IMG/VR virus record: IMGVR_UViG_3300007609_000038 | Span: 1-46,537 of that record | Origin: a virus | Direction: 5' to 3' (one strand) | DNA length: 46,537 bases | In this document: positions 19,869-29,221 of the stretch, piece after piece | How the letters are laid out: every line of letters starts with the position of its first letter | How positions within the stretch are numbered: the stretch's first letter is position 1 | Program-made: the position numbers and the translations under genes | Notes under the pieces: generated by a model | The model's input: the letters and a program-made list of their open reading frames with translations, nothing else | Told to the model about the DNA's origin: nothing | Database searches by the model: none

Positions 19869-21800
19869 ATGGCGTATCAAATTAACAAAACAGACGGAAC
19901 TATAGTAGCAACGGTTGCAGATGGACAAGTAGATGATATATCTACAGATATTACTTTAATAGGAAAAAATTATAGCGGGTATGGCGAAGCATTTAATGAA
20001 AATTTTGTTAAAATATTAGAAAATTTTGCAGATGTATCCGCTCCGGAAAATCCTATCAGAGGACAGGTATGGTTTGATGCATCGGAGTCTAAACTAAAAG
20101 TGTATAATGGTACATCTTTTGTACCTGTAAGTTCAGCTACAGTCTCTAACAGTCAGCCTAATACTCTTGCAACAGGCGACCTTTGGTTTAACAATGTGGA
20201 TAAACAATTATACTTTTTTGACGGCACTAATCCTATATTATTAGGACCTTCATTTTCTGAATCGCAACTGCAAAGCGGGTTCGAAGTAGTTAGTTTATTA
20301 GATACCTTGAACCAAACCAGAGTAATTACTAAACTGTTTACAAACGGAATTCTTATAGGTATCTTTGCGAAAGATACATTTACACCTAAAAATCCTATAC
20401 TAGGATTTACTGGATCTATTCAACCCGGCTTCAATGCAGGCTCGTTGAACGGAATAAAATTTAATGTTACCGCTACTAATTCTGAATCTTTAGGCGGCCA
20501 AGAAGCCAGTAAGTATGTAAGGAATGATACTTCAAACAACATCGACGGCCAGATATCCATTAGAAGTAACCTAGGACTTTCGATAGGTTCGGGAGGTACA
20601 GGGGCATTAAGGATTGAAAACAGAGATATTGTTTTACGTAATTCTGCCGATAATGCTCGTATTGTTTTAGATGTTAGACGAGATGCAATCCAAGAAAATG
20701 CATTAGTAGTAAACTCTACTGATCGATCTATAAGTCTTTACGAAGATTATATTGACAGTCAAGTTAATATTGGCGGAAATCTAACAATTGATGGTGATAT
20801 TACAATTAAAGGTAATTTTACAATCAACGACGGCGATGTTACCCAAGTAAAACAAAGCGAATTAGTAATAGAAGATAAATTAATAATTTTAGGACAGACC
20901 GGTGACAGTGCAAGAAATACTGATGAGAACGCCGACGGCGGCGGAATAATACTTAAAGGTGCGGACGATCACATAATACTCTGGTCCAATGAAGGACAAG
21001 CAGCTACCGGATCTACACCTGCACTTTTAAGTAATGCTTGGACATTTTCGGATCACGTCAATTTAGCAACAAACAAATATTATGCGATTGATGGTATTCC
21101 TGTAATTGAGCAAACTAACAGCACACCAGGAAGCCAGACGTTCAAATTAACATCTGCTGTTACTGCTATCGAGGGTGTAAGTTCGTTCGGTAAACAGAAT
21201 CGTTTAACGGTAGGCCCTGGAGCAGTTGATGCTAATCCATTTTTAGTATTTGAAAATGCTACGATATCCACAGAACAAAGCCAGGATCTTACATTATCAC
21301 CAGACTCTGGACAAAATATTTTATTAGAAAATACACCAAGAATCCAAGGCCTAGCAGATCCAAGAAGCGGAACCGGCGGAGAACAAGATGCTGCTACCAG
21401 AGAATATGTAGACAGCACGATAGAGTCTAGACCTATTATTTTAAGTATTGATTTATCAGACGGTAAGCCAAACAGTTATATTATAGATAATATCTTAGAT
21501 AATATGACTCCTGTATCCGAATACAGATCTGGAACTATTGCAAGAATACTTTGTAATATTGTTAATAATTCTACATCGCAACTTGATTTAGATCCATTAT
21601 TGCTTTCAGGAACATCTACCGCAATATTCAATACCGCCGGAGGCGGAACAGCTCCAGCAGTTACTAGTATTACACCGGGCGTTGCAACAGTTCCGTCCCA
21701 GAGTGTTTCTACAACAAGAATTATTAAAGAATTTCAAATTACAGGTCCCGAAAGTTCAAAATCTTGGGGACACGTAAGTGATACTATTTTACCACCATAA
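19869..21800 (+). CDS. Tail fibre paralog 2
   Basis: A protein of 643 residues; TTAGGTAG precedes the ATG. Residues 1-135 repeat the N-terminal domain of the gene before it: INKTDGT, LIGKNYSGYGEAFNENFVK, then two GQVWFD / GDLWFN repeats ending in ILLGP. The remainder is a beta-rich shaft with repeated INGG/GDITIKGN-type strands (NIGGNLTIDGDITIKGN) and a conserved QDAATREYVDSTIES motif, which is common near the ends of phage fibre shafts. No collar, peptidase or carbohydrate-active motif was recognised at the C-terminus, which has a low-complexity SGTSTAIFNTAGGG segment before a short beta end. It probably trimerises on the same baseplate site type as its paralogs; whether the four form hetero-oligomers or separate fibres cannot be told here. 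Confidence 0.75.
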   Translation: MAYQINKTDGTIVATVADGQVDDISTDITLIGKNYSGYGEAFNENFVKILENFADVSAPENPIRGQVWFDASESKLKVYNGTSFVPVSSATVSNSQPNTLATGDLWFNNVDKQLYFFDGTNPILLGPSFSESQLQSGFEVVSLLDTLNQTRVITKLFTNGILIGIFAKDTFTPKNPILGFTGSIQPGFNAGSLNGIKFNVTATNSESLGGQEASKYVRNDTSNNIDGQISIRSNLGLSIGSGGTGALRIENRDIVLRNSADNARIVLDVRRDAIQENALVVNSTDRSISLYEDYIDSQVNIGGNLTIDGDITIKGNFTINDGDVTQVKQSELVIEDKLIILGQTGDSARNTDENADGGGIILKGADDHIILWSNEGQAATGSTPALLSNAWTFSDHVNLATNKYYAIDGIPVIEQTNSTPGSQTFKLTSAVTAIEGVSSFGKQNRLTVGPGAVDANPFLVFENATISTEQSQDLTLSPDSGQNILLENTPRIQGLADPRSGTGGEQDAATREYVDSTIESRPIILSIDLSDGKPNSYIIDNILDNMTPVSEYRSGTIARILCNIVNNSTSQLDLDPLLLSGTSTAIFNTAGGGTAPAVTSITPGVATVPSQSVSTTRIIKEFQITGPESSKSWGHVSDTILPP

Positions 21801-21816
21801 GAATCAGGAGCGATGA

Positions 21817-24180
21817 ATGTCCTATTTAATTAACAAGTTCAACGGAGAAGAACTAGTTGTCTTACAAGACGGAACTTTAGATACAACAACAAGCTTAGGC
21901 TTAGTTGGGCGTAACTATGTCGGCTACGGAGAAACACAAAACGAAAATTTCGTATTTTTACTTGAAAATTTTTCAAACGATGAACCACCTTCGAGGCCTT
22001 TAATAGGACAACTTTGGTTTGATTCTGATGTAGAAGTGTTAAAAATTTATAATGGTGAAAATTGGGGAGCAGTAGGCGCCGCTGAATTAAGTGATAGTGC
22101 TCCTGTAGATCCACAGATAGGTAGTTTATGGATCGATACACAAAATAACATACTTTACACTTGGTCCGGAACTGAATGGTTATTTATTGGCCCTGAAACC
22201 GCAGAAGGATTTGGATTAACACGGGCTAGGTCTCACGTATTAGTCGATGACTTGGGAAAAAATCAACCAGTAATTCTTTTAACAATCAACGACGTTATTA
22301 TAGGTATTATTGCAACTACATCATTTAGAATTTCTGGAGTGAATGATATTTCAATATCCGGATTTTTAGATATTGTTCCGGGCATCAATTTATCGAGTGC
22401 TGTTAAATTAAACGGAAATTTACAAGGGCTAGCAGACAGAGCCACTATTTTAGAAAACAAGCGCACAATAAACGGTATTGGATTTGACGGTTCTCAAGAT
22501 ATTACTATTACCTCAAATACAACAAATCCGTTAAATCCTGGATCTTATATCTTAGGATCATCCTTTAACGGATCTCAAGCATTAACTTGGGAAATCGATG
22601 CAAGTGCGGCTAATTCAATTGGGAAAATAGTTGCACGAGATGCATCTGGTAATTTTTCAGCTAATACAATATCGGCAGACATAGTAGGTAATGTATCGGG
22701 TAACATCGAATCTACAGAGACAAGCAGATTTAACATTGTTACAGCTAATGAATTTCGAGGAGCAACATTAACAGGAAATGCTTTTACAGCTTCTAAGTTA
22801 AGAGATAGTGTACAAATTAACGGTATAGATTTTGACGGTTCCGAAGATATAATAGTTCCTGGACCAGCTGCTAGATTAGTAGGCGATACAATTGCTTCCA
22901 ATGTTAAATTTTCACAATTAGAATCTGTAGGAGTGCTTCAGCAATTACAGGTAGACTATCCTGGAATAACCATAGGAAATCAATTATCAATTTCTTTAAG
23001 AGATAGTACAACACCTCATATAAACAGTTCATATGGAGTATTACAAATAACTTCAACAGATGAAGGTGTTGCTATTTTAAATGCTCAACAATCTTCAAGT
23101 AACCAGACGACAATAATCCCAATGGGAGATGTAGATATTGGAATTACCGGTAATGAATTTCAAAGAATTTATTCATTACAATTTATAGGAAATCTTGTAG
23201 GAAATGCAGATACATCAACTTCTTCTATAACAGCATCTAACATTGCTGGCGGAGGAGCTGGTGCTGTTCCTTATCAATCATCTCCAGGATCTACAACATT
23301 TGTTGCTCCTTTAGCAAACAAAGTTTTACGATCAAACGGAGCTGGAATTCCTTTTTGGGGCGATGCTGTTTTTGCATCACTCAATATAGGAGACTTCTTA
23401 GTAGGTGATAACTATGATGGATTAAATGCTACAACCATTAGTGTAGATGCTAGTTCAACAAATACCGCAGATAAAGTTGTTGCCAGAGATGCTTCAGGTA
23501 ATTTTTCTGCAAATATAATTACAGCAAACTTAACTGGAACATCGTCTAAATCAGAACAAATTTATCTTGAAGAAACTACCGGAGGATTTTTCGGAAGCGA
23601 CCCTAATGATGATTTTAATGTGGTATTTCAAGGAGACGGAGGCTCTGGTAATAAATTTTCCAGTTTACAGGTAGATACCGGCGGATTAACATTCAACCCT
23701 TTTACAAATACATTATCTGGAAATAATTTAATACTAGACGGCACAGCTAATAATAATGTTAGTTTATCTGGAGATACAATGACTGGATTCCTCCAACTAA
23801 ACGCAAATCCTACAGTAGCCTTACACGCCGCAACTAAACAATATGTAGATACTACGGTTGCAGAACAAATTGCAGAATTAGGTCCAGGAGTACCTCGAGC
23901 TTTTGTTAGATTTGACGGTAGCGATCTAACCATAAAGAAAAGTTTAAGGGTGTCGGGTGTTCAAAGATTATCAGCTGGAAGATATCGAATAAATTTTGAA
24001 AGTGGTGCATTTACTGATGCAAATTATGTAATGGCTGGTATGGCTTCCGATACTGATCATTTTGTAGCATTTAGAACTTCTGATGTAGCATTTGCAGAAG
24101 TATGGACAGTTGACTCTGCTTCCGGTAATAACACTCCTAGTAACACCGGGGGTGATGTCATGGTTACCTTTTTCATATAA
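21817..24180 (+). CDS. Tail fibre paralog 3 with internal VARDASGNFSAN repeats
   Basis: A protein of 787 residues. Two ATGs lie close together after AGGAG; the one at 21813 reaches a stop within seven codons, so 21817 is the start. Residues 1-140 are the shared N-terminal domain (INKFNGEE, LVGRNYVGYGETQNENFV, GQLWFDS, GSLWIDT, LFIGPE). The shaft holds two copies of a repeat, about residues 262-300 and 545-580, with cores KIVARDASGNFSAN and KVVARDASGNFSAN, and two INGI(D/G)FDGSEDI/SQDI repeats of the kind found in long tail-fibre shafts. The C-terminus (RINFESGAFTDANYVMAG) is a compact beta domain resembling fibre tip domains. The stop codon lies inside the late promoter of the next gene. Confidence 0.75.
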   Translation: MSYLINKFNGEELVVLQDGTLDTTTSLGLVGRNYVGYGETQNENFVFLLENFSNDEPPSRPLIGQLWFDSDVEVLKIYNGENWGAVGAAELSDSAPVDPQIGSLWIDTQNNILYTWSGTEWLFIGPETAEGFGLTRARSHVLVDDLGKNQPVILLTINDVIIGIIATTSFRISGVNDISISGFLDIVPGINLSSAVKLNGNLQGLADRATILENKRTINGIGFDGSQDITITSNTTNPLNPGSYILGSSFNGSQALTWEIDASAANSIGKIVARDASGNFSANTISADIVGNVSGNIESTETSRFNIVTANEFRGATLTGNAFTASKLRDSVQINGIDFDGSEDIIVPGPAARLVGDTIASNVKFSQLESVGVLQQLQVDYPGITIGNQLSISLRDSTTPHINSSYGVLQITSTDEGVAILNAQQSSSNQTTIIPMGDVDIGITGNEFQRIYSLQFIGNLVGNADTSTSSITASNIAGGGAGAVPYQSSPGSTTFVAPLANKVLRSNGAGIPFWGDAVFASLNIGDFLVGDNYDGLNATTISVDASSTNTADKVVARDASGNFSANIITANLTGTSSKSEQIYLEETTGGFFGSDPNDDFNVVFQGDGGSGNKFSSLQVDTGGLTFNPFTNTLSGNNLILDGTANNNVSLSGDTMTGFLQLNANPTVALHAATKQYVDTTVAEQIAELGPGVPRAFVRFDGSDLTIKKSLRVSGVQRLSAGRYRINFESGAFTDANYVMAGMASDTDHFVAFRTSDVAFAEVWTVDSASGNNTPSNTGGDVMVTFFI

Positions 24181-24183
24181 ATA
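24176..24183 (+). promoter_or_regulatory. Late promoter (TATAAATA)
   Basis: An exact match to the T4 late -10 octamer. The TAA stop of the preceding fibre gene is embedded in it. It is followed by AGGA at 24192-24195 and the ATG at 24202, giving a conventional leader with a ribosome binding site. It would drive the last fibre paralog and the genes after it, recognised by a gp55-type sigma factor if the phage follows T4. Confidence 0.7.
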
Positions 24184-24201
24184 ACACTATTAGGAAATAA
24201 A

Positions 24202-26067
24202 ATGTCATATCAAGTAGATAAATTTAACGGAACTTTTTTAACAGCAGTAGAAGATGGTACAATCGATACCACTACTGATATTCGATTGGTTGGTAAAAAT
24301 TACGCAGGCTACGGAGAAGTTCAGAACGAAAACTTTATCCATATGTTAGAACATTTTGCCAATACTACTGCGCCACCTAGAGCAGTTGTTGGTCAAATCT
24401 GGTATGACTCTACCAGTACAGAAAAAAAATTAAAATTTTACGACGGATCCAAGTGGAAAATAGCTAACGGGGCAGAAGTAAGCGGAACTGCACCTAGCGG
24501 TTTATCAACCGGCGAGTTTTGGTGGGACAATTCTGCTAAACAATTATATGCGTGGTCAGGAACAGAATACGTATTAGTTGGCCCTGAAACTAGTCCAGAA
24601 TTAGGTGCAAGCGGTCTTTCGACTCGTGTAGTAAAAGACAACGGAAATGCTGATCAAACTATCATAACACTAACCTCAGGTGATGTTGTAGTTGCTATAA
24701 TTAGTTCTGAAGAATTTACATTAACTTCTGACCCGGGATTGTATCCCGATCTTGCTAATTTTAGAGGATCTAGTATACAAAAAGGTATCACGATAGCAAA
24801 TACAAATTCATCGGGAATATCTACGAACGATTACAAATTTTGGGGAACAGCTGAATCAGCAAAAGGTTTAGTTGTAGACGGCGCATTTGTAGATTCTGCT
24901 AATTTTATACAAGATGGCGCTATTGATTTTGAAGATCCTATTAGTTTCGCAGAAGCTGGATTCCGGGTAGGAGTTACAAATCCTGATGATCTGTTAGGAA
25001 ATTTACGAATTTTTATAGAAACTTACTCAGTTGGACCAACTGACACGAGACAACGGGCTGTCGTAGAGTCAATTAAAAATGAAGATGTAATATTTAGATT
25101 TTCTGATCCTTTAGCGGATACATCTGTACAATTACTCGAACTTAATTCAAACAAAATACTGCCAGGTATAAATGATTTATTTGATATAGGATCTGATGAT
25201 CCTTCAAATCCGTCTAATAATAGATATTTTAGGAATATTTATTCCTCAAAATTTATAGGAACACATCAGGGACCGGTTGTAGGTAATGTTACAGGAGTTC
25301 TTATAGGAAATGTTACAGATGAGTCAGGTGATATTATTGTTAATCCTGGTGCAAACGCAATAGGAAACTCCACTACAAGATATAGCGGAACACTTACAGG
25401 TAATGTAGTTGGCGAACTGCAAGGAGATGCTACCAATGCTACTAGACTAGGGAATAATTTACCTGCAGAAACTGTTCCTACAAGCTCAGATAAACGATCG
25501 GTGCCTACACGAGATATTAACGGAAATATTTATGCATCCCAATTTATAGGAATCGCGGATAAATCAGACAGGTTAAAAATAGATGATACTGCAACAGATT
25601 CTGATCCTGAATACAGATCAGCTAAAACTATTACTCTTGCAAATACCATTGTAGCAAGGGACGGATCAGCAGATGTTTACGCTAATATTTTCCACGGAAC
25701 TGCTACAGCAGCAAGATATGCAGATCTTGCAGAGAAATATTTAGCAGACAAAGACTACGAGCCTGGAACAGTTGTAATGATAGGCGGCGATGCTGAAGTT
25801 ACAGCCTGTACTCAAAATTCTCATGTTATTGGTGTAGTTTCCACTAATCCCGCGTATATGATGAACAGTGAGCTAGAAGGCGGAACATACATTGCGCTAA
25901 AAGGGCGTGTTCCTGTAAAAGTAGGCGGAAAAGTCAAAAAAGGCGATACTCTTGTAGCAGGCGTTAATGGATATGCGGTTGCCGGCAACCAAGGACACGT
26001 TTTTGCAGTAGCATTACAAGCGAGCGAAAATGAAGCAGTTAAGTTAATTGAAGCGGTGGTTCTATAA
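24202..26067 (+). CDS. Tail fibre paralog 4 with self-processing/chaperone-like C-terminal domain
   Basis: A protein of 621 residues with its own late promoter and an AGGA site. Residues 1-140 are the shared fibre N-terminus (VDKFNGTFL, LVGKNYAGYGEVQNENF, GQIWYDS, GEFWWDN, VLVGPE). The shaft contains GNVTGVLIGNVT and GTLTGNVVGELQGDATNAT strands and a VARDGSADVYAN copy of the repeat seen in the preceding gene. From about residue 507 the sequence changes: ADLAEKYLADKDYEPGTVV, VIGVVSTNPAYMMN, GRVPVKVGGKVKKGDTLV. This C-terminal module recurs on marine phage fibres and resembles the peptidase G2 / intramolecular chaperone type domains that fold and then cleave from tailspikes. Catalysis was not verified from residues. 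The TAA stop shares its last base with the next ATG. Confidence 0.75.
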   Translation: MSYQVDKFNGTFLTAVEDGTIDTTTDIRLVGKNYAGYGEVQNENFIHMLEHFANTTAPPRAVVGQIWYDSTSTEKKLKFYDGSKWKIANGAEVSGTAPSGLSTGEFWWDNSAKQLYAWSGTEYVLVGPETSPELGASGLSTRVVKDNGNADQTIITLTSGDVVVAIISSEEFTLTSDPGLYPDLANFRGSSIQKGITIANTNSSGISTNDYKFWGTAESAKGLVVDGAFVDSANFIQDGAIDFEDPISFAEAGFRVGVTNPDDLLGNLRIFIETYSVGPTDTRQRAVVESIKNEDVIFRFSDPLADTSVQLLELNSNKILPGINDLFDIGSDDPSNPSNNRYFRNIYSSKFIGTHQGPVVGNVTGVLIGNVTDESGDIIVNPGANAIGNSTTRYSGTLTGNVVGELQGDATNATRLGNNLPAETVPTSSDKRSVPTRDINGNIYASQFIGIADKSDRLKIDDTATDSDPEYRSAKTITLANTIVARDGSADVYANIFHGTATAARYADLAEKYLADKDYEPGTVVMIGGDAEVTACTQNSHVIGVVSTNPAYMMNSELEGGTYIALKGRVPVKVGGKVKKGDTLVAGVNGYAVAGNQGHVFAVALQASENEAVKLIEAVVL

Positions 26068-26984
26068 TGGCAATAGGCGGAGATATATCAGCACTTGATT
26101 ATAATACCGTTAGGGAAAAAATTGATGAAGTATTAGGTATCGGTGCAGGAACTTTCGGGTATGGACAGACATTGCAAAGTTCTCCTGTCTTTTCTGGCGA
26201 TATTGTTACTAAGACCCAATGGGATAATTTGAGATTTGATATTTTTAATGCAAGAGTTCATCAAGTCGGGCAGTCTCCTAACTTAATAATATTAAGTGAT
26301 GAACAACTAATTGATGATAAAGCAAACGATCCTGTAGTAAATTATAATAATCAAGCAGATATTTGTGCTTTAGACAGATTGAGAGTCGATCCAACTCAAG
26401 CAATAATTTCGGCAATTGGCACCGGTAATCTTTCGGTACCTGGACAATATGATTATACAAGCTCTTGGTCCAGCAATTTAACTATCGAATTAACCTGTAC
26501 TTTCAATGATGCTAATGATGCTAGATTTTTCTTTAATTCAGGAGGCAAAATACAAATTACCCCATCGTTACGAGGTTATACAGATACTGCACAGACAAGA
26601 AACTGGAATTCGTTACTAGATCAAACAGGAACCCAGGAATTCGGAGCTAATACAGATCCTAGTGTAAATTTTTATTCATTAACTGACAACTATTTGACAT
26701 TTTATATTGCATCAGGTAGTGCATCCTATACCTCTAATACAATAAAAATGGAGGCAAAAACAAATGTTGCTGATAACAGCCAAGGAACAGCAAATATAGT
26801 ATACATAAGAATTACATTGACTGATAACTATATAGATCTAGGTTTACCTGAACCAGGCGACGAAATCGACGGCACGACTAGAATCGAGTTCGCTGAATTT
26901 AAAGCATCTGGAGAGTTACAACCAACTGGACTGTTTTCTATCACAAGTCCTTTTTATGCTGTTAGTTCTTTTTCAGCAAGCTAA
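26067..26984 (+). CDS. Virion-associated structural protein with FFNSGGKI core, short paralog
   Basis: A protein of 305 residues whose ATG overlaps the previous TAA by one base (TAATG), implying translational coupling. The N-terminal 75 residues (ISALDYNTVREKIDEVLG, GTFGYGQ, SSPVFSGD) are clearly paralogous to the start of the next gene, as is the core around FFNSGGKI (about residue 154) and a YLTFYIASG segment. I do not know its exact function. Its place after the fibre genes and the beta-rich composition, without membrane segments or enzyme motifs, point to a virion or fibre accessory protein. The gene ends near 26984, followed by 31 bases holding only a weak GGTAAATA sequence before the next ATG. 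Confidence 0.65.
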   Translation: MAIGGDISALDYNTVREKIDEVLGIGAGTFGYGQTLQSSPVFSGDIVTKTQWDNLRFDIFNARVHQVGQSPNLIILSDEQLIDDKANDPVVNYNNQADICALDRLRVDPTQAIISAIGTGNLSVPGQYDYTSSWSSNLTIELTCTFNDANDARFFFNSGGKIQITPSLRGYTDTAQTRNWNSLLDQTGTQEFGANTDPSVNFYSLTDNYLTFYIASGSASYTSNTIKMEAKTNVADNSQGTANIVYIRITLTDNYIDLGLPEPGDEIDGTTRIEFAEFKASGELQPTGLFSITSPFYAVSSFSAS

Positions 26985-27015
26985 TAATTAAGTTAAGCAT
27001 TAGGTAAATAAATTT

Positions 27016-29163
27016 ATGGCAGGAACTGGATTATCTATTACAGCAGCAGATTACAATGATCTACAAAGTGATGTTGAAGAATTATTAGGAACATCTGATA
27101 CTGGAACTTTTGGATACGGACAAATTGTAAGAAGTTCACCTGTAGACACAGACGACAAAGTTACTATTAACGAATATAATAACTTACGAACAGATCTTCT
27201 TAATATTGCTTTTCATCAAACAGGATCTTTACCTAGTGATACTGTAGGCTCTGGTAATTTAGTCACAGTTAATGTTGGCGAAAAAATAGAATTCGACGTT
27301 ACAGACGACCCATTTAATCAATACGTAAACAATGCTGCAACTTATAGATCTAACAGATTTGACGTATTTTCAGGAAATACACGCACTGTAAACTTAGTTG
27401 ATGAAGCTAATCCTATAGAAAGAAATTGGGATCCAGCTATAGGTGATTATTGGAAATACGGAATTGAATGCACAGTCACAGTATCGTTCAATAGTGCTGT
27501 AGAAGCTAGGCATTTTTTTAACAGTGGCGGCAAGATTCGATTTTCTAGTAGACGAAAGGAAGGTACTACAACCGGAGGTACCAGCACAATACGACGACAG
27601 AACGAAAATTGGTCAGCTCTTTTACAATCGACTGTTGCTAACAGAGATTTTGGCGGAAATACTCCAGGAACAGGAACTTCTCCGTTAAACGGTTTGAACT
27701 ATTACAGACTTACAGACTCGTTTGTGGTTGCTTTTGCTAACGTATCAGCATCTGGTGATTATTCAGCCAACAACTTCCAAATATTTGCTAGATCTCCAGG
27801 AATATCTAATAACAGTTCCGGCACGGCTCGCGATATAGAATTTAGAATTAGATGGATAGATTCACACACAGAAAATTCATTAACTGCTCCAGACGGTGTA
27901 GATGGAAAAATTGAACTTTTTGTCAACTCCGTAGAACCTGTACAGTCTTTATTGCCTTTCGGAAATTGGACATTGTCAACGCCTACTATTTCTAGCCAAA
28001 CAGAAATAACAAATATCAGTTTGTTGGGTTCGCTTACCCAGGTAACTTTAGATTCTAACATAGACGGAGGGGGATATGTTTTAGATACAAGCGATGCCAT
28101 CACTGTTATAGGCGCAGAGTTAGCAGATGATGACCGTACTAATGCAGGAATGGCATTGATATATGATAATTTCACAGGCACAAAACTTACAGAGTTGTAT
28201 GACCCTAATATCGATAATGTAGCCTTTGTAAATAGTTCGACTAACGTATCCGGTTGGCGAACACTTTCGACACAGCATCGTTTTGGCCAGCGTGTAGCAG
28301 TATCGGATAATTATATTGCTATATCGTCAGACGGCGGCGGATTTGGAAGAGTTCACCTTTACAGCGCAACCACTAGAAATTATCTGAGAACAATAGACGG
28401 ACAGGCTGGCAGTTCATCATTTGCATCCGACCTGGCATTGTCTAACAGCTATCTGGCCGTAGCAGATCGTCAAAGGTCCGGCGGCGGCGCAGTTGAACTA
28501 TATAACCCTGCAAATGGAAATTTAATTAGAACAATTAGTAATCCTAATAATACAGCATTGGATACTTTTGGCTATGGTTTAGACATTACATCAACTAGAT
28601 TGATTGTCGGGGCCCCTAGAACAGATTTAAACGGTGTTAATTCGGGAACGGTATATTGTTTTAATTTATCTAATGGTAGTCTTGTTTACAGTATCAATAA
28701 TCCAGCAACTGCAACTCCAGCAGACGATAGATACGGACGTAGTTTAGCGGCAAATGAAGAATATTTTGTAGTAGGAGCATGGAACGCCGCTTCTGGCGGA
28801 AGGGCTTACATACATGATTTAGCCACTGGAGACTTACTACACACATTAGTGAATCCTAATGCAACTGGATCAAGCTCAGGAGATGAATTTGGCAGACACG
28901 TAGCTATAGGAGATAGATATTGTGCGGTCAGTGCAGCAAACGAAGATGTAGGCGGCGGGGCAACAGGAACTGTTTATTTGTTCAGCCTTCTTACAGGAGA
29001 TCTCATACGCACACTCAACAATCCAGATCCGACAGCTATCGACAGTTTCGGTAGTAGTCTGGCAATGTCGAATGAATATATAGCCATTCTAAAAACTACT
29101 TCAAGTACTGATCTATATATTGAACGTACTGTAGAATTAGGACCATCGTTCGACTCAGAATAA
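27016..29163 (+). CDS. Structural protein, long paralog fused to a beta-propeller
   Basis: A protein of 715 residues. Residues 1-310 parallel the preceding 305-residue protein (ITAADYNDLQSDVEELLG, GTFGYGQIVRSSPVDTDD, HQTGSLP, FFNSGGKIRF near 165). From about residue 335 to 700 it carries FG-GAP-like blades: FGQRVAVSDNYIAISSDGG, FASDLALSNSYLAVAD, FGYGLDITSTRLIVGAPR, YGRSLAANEEYFVVGAW, FGRHVAIGDRYCAVSAA and FGSSLAMSNEYIAIL, with strand pairs GxVYCFNLSNGSLVYSI between them. An earlier, less regular blade (SDAITVIGAELADDD) would make seven, the common propeller number. Propellers of this class bind ligands or protein partners; a receptor- or partner-binding role in the virion is inference. Upstream, GGTAAATA lies 5 bases before the ATG, a poor late-promoter match. 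Confidence 0.7.
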   Translation: MAGTGLSITAADYNDLQSDVEELLGTSDTGTFGYGQIVRSSPVDTDDKVTINEYNNLRTDLLNIAFHQTGSLPSDTVGSGNLVTVNVGEKIEFDVTDDPFNQYVNNAATYRSNRFDVFSGNTRTVNLVDEANPIERNWDPAIGDYWKYGIECTVTVSFNSAVEARHFFNSGGKIRFSSRRKEGTTTGGTSTIRRQNENWSALLQSTVANRDFGGNTPGTGTSPLNGLNYYRLTDSFVVAFANVSASGDYSANNFQIFARSPGISNNSSGTARDIEFRIRWIDSHTENSLTAPDGVDGKIELFVNSVEPVQSLLPFGNWTLSTPTISSQTEITNISLLGSLTQVTLDSNIDGGGYVLDTSDAITVIGAELADDDRTNAGMALIYDNFTGTKLTELYDPNIDNVAFVNSSTNVSGWRTLSTQHRFGQRVAVSDNYIAISSDGGGFGRVHLYSATTRNYLRTIDGQAGSSSFASDLALSNSYLAVADRQRSGGGAVELYNPANGNLIRTISNPNNTALDTFGYGLDITSTRLIVGAPRTDLNGVNSGTVYCFNLSNGSLVYSINNPATATPADDRYGRSLAANEEYFVVGAWNAASGGRAYIHDLATGDLLHTLVNPNATGSSSGDEFGRHVAIGDRYCAVSAANEDVGGGATGTVYLFSLLTGDLIRTLNNPDPTAIDSFGSSLAMSNEYIAILKTTSSTDLYIERTVELGPSFDSE
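28030..29110 (+). repeat. FG-GAP-like beta-propeller blades at the C-terminus of the 27016 gene
   Basis: Six regular blades, spaced about 45-55 residues apart, begin near nucleotides 28280, 28416, 28566, 28728, 28887 and 29043; a more degenerate one begins near 28030. Each has the pattern (F/Y)G-x2-(L/V)-(A/D)-(I/V/L)-x3-(Y/L)-x-(A/V)-(V/I)-(G/A/S). These are protein-level repeats with low nucleotide identity, so they are old or diversified duplications rather than recent tandem copies. Confidence 0.65.
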
Positions 29164-29184
29164 TAATCATCAATCGGCGTTTCC

Positions 29185-29192
29185 TATAAATA
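29185..29192 (+). promoter_or_regulatory. Late promoter (TATAAATA) opening the glycan cassette
   Basis: An exact T4-type late octamer in the 58-base gap after the fibre/structural genes. It is followed by AAGGGAG (29208-29214) and the ATG at 29222. The octamer also overlaps the 5' arm (29190-29196) of a 7-bp AT-only inverted repeat whose 3' arm (29215-29221) touches the start codon. Confidence 0.75.
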
Positions 29193-29221
29193 ATATGCTA
29201 CTTTTATAAGGGAGATATTAT

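Noticed and set aside
27759-28181. 140-residue antisense frame within the propeller gene
   Set aside because: It is opposite a convincing structural gene, with no plausible domain or ribosome site.
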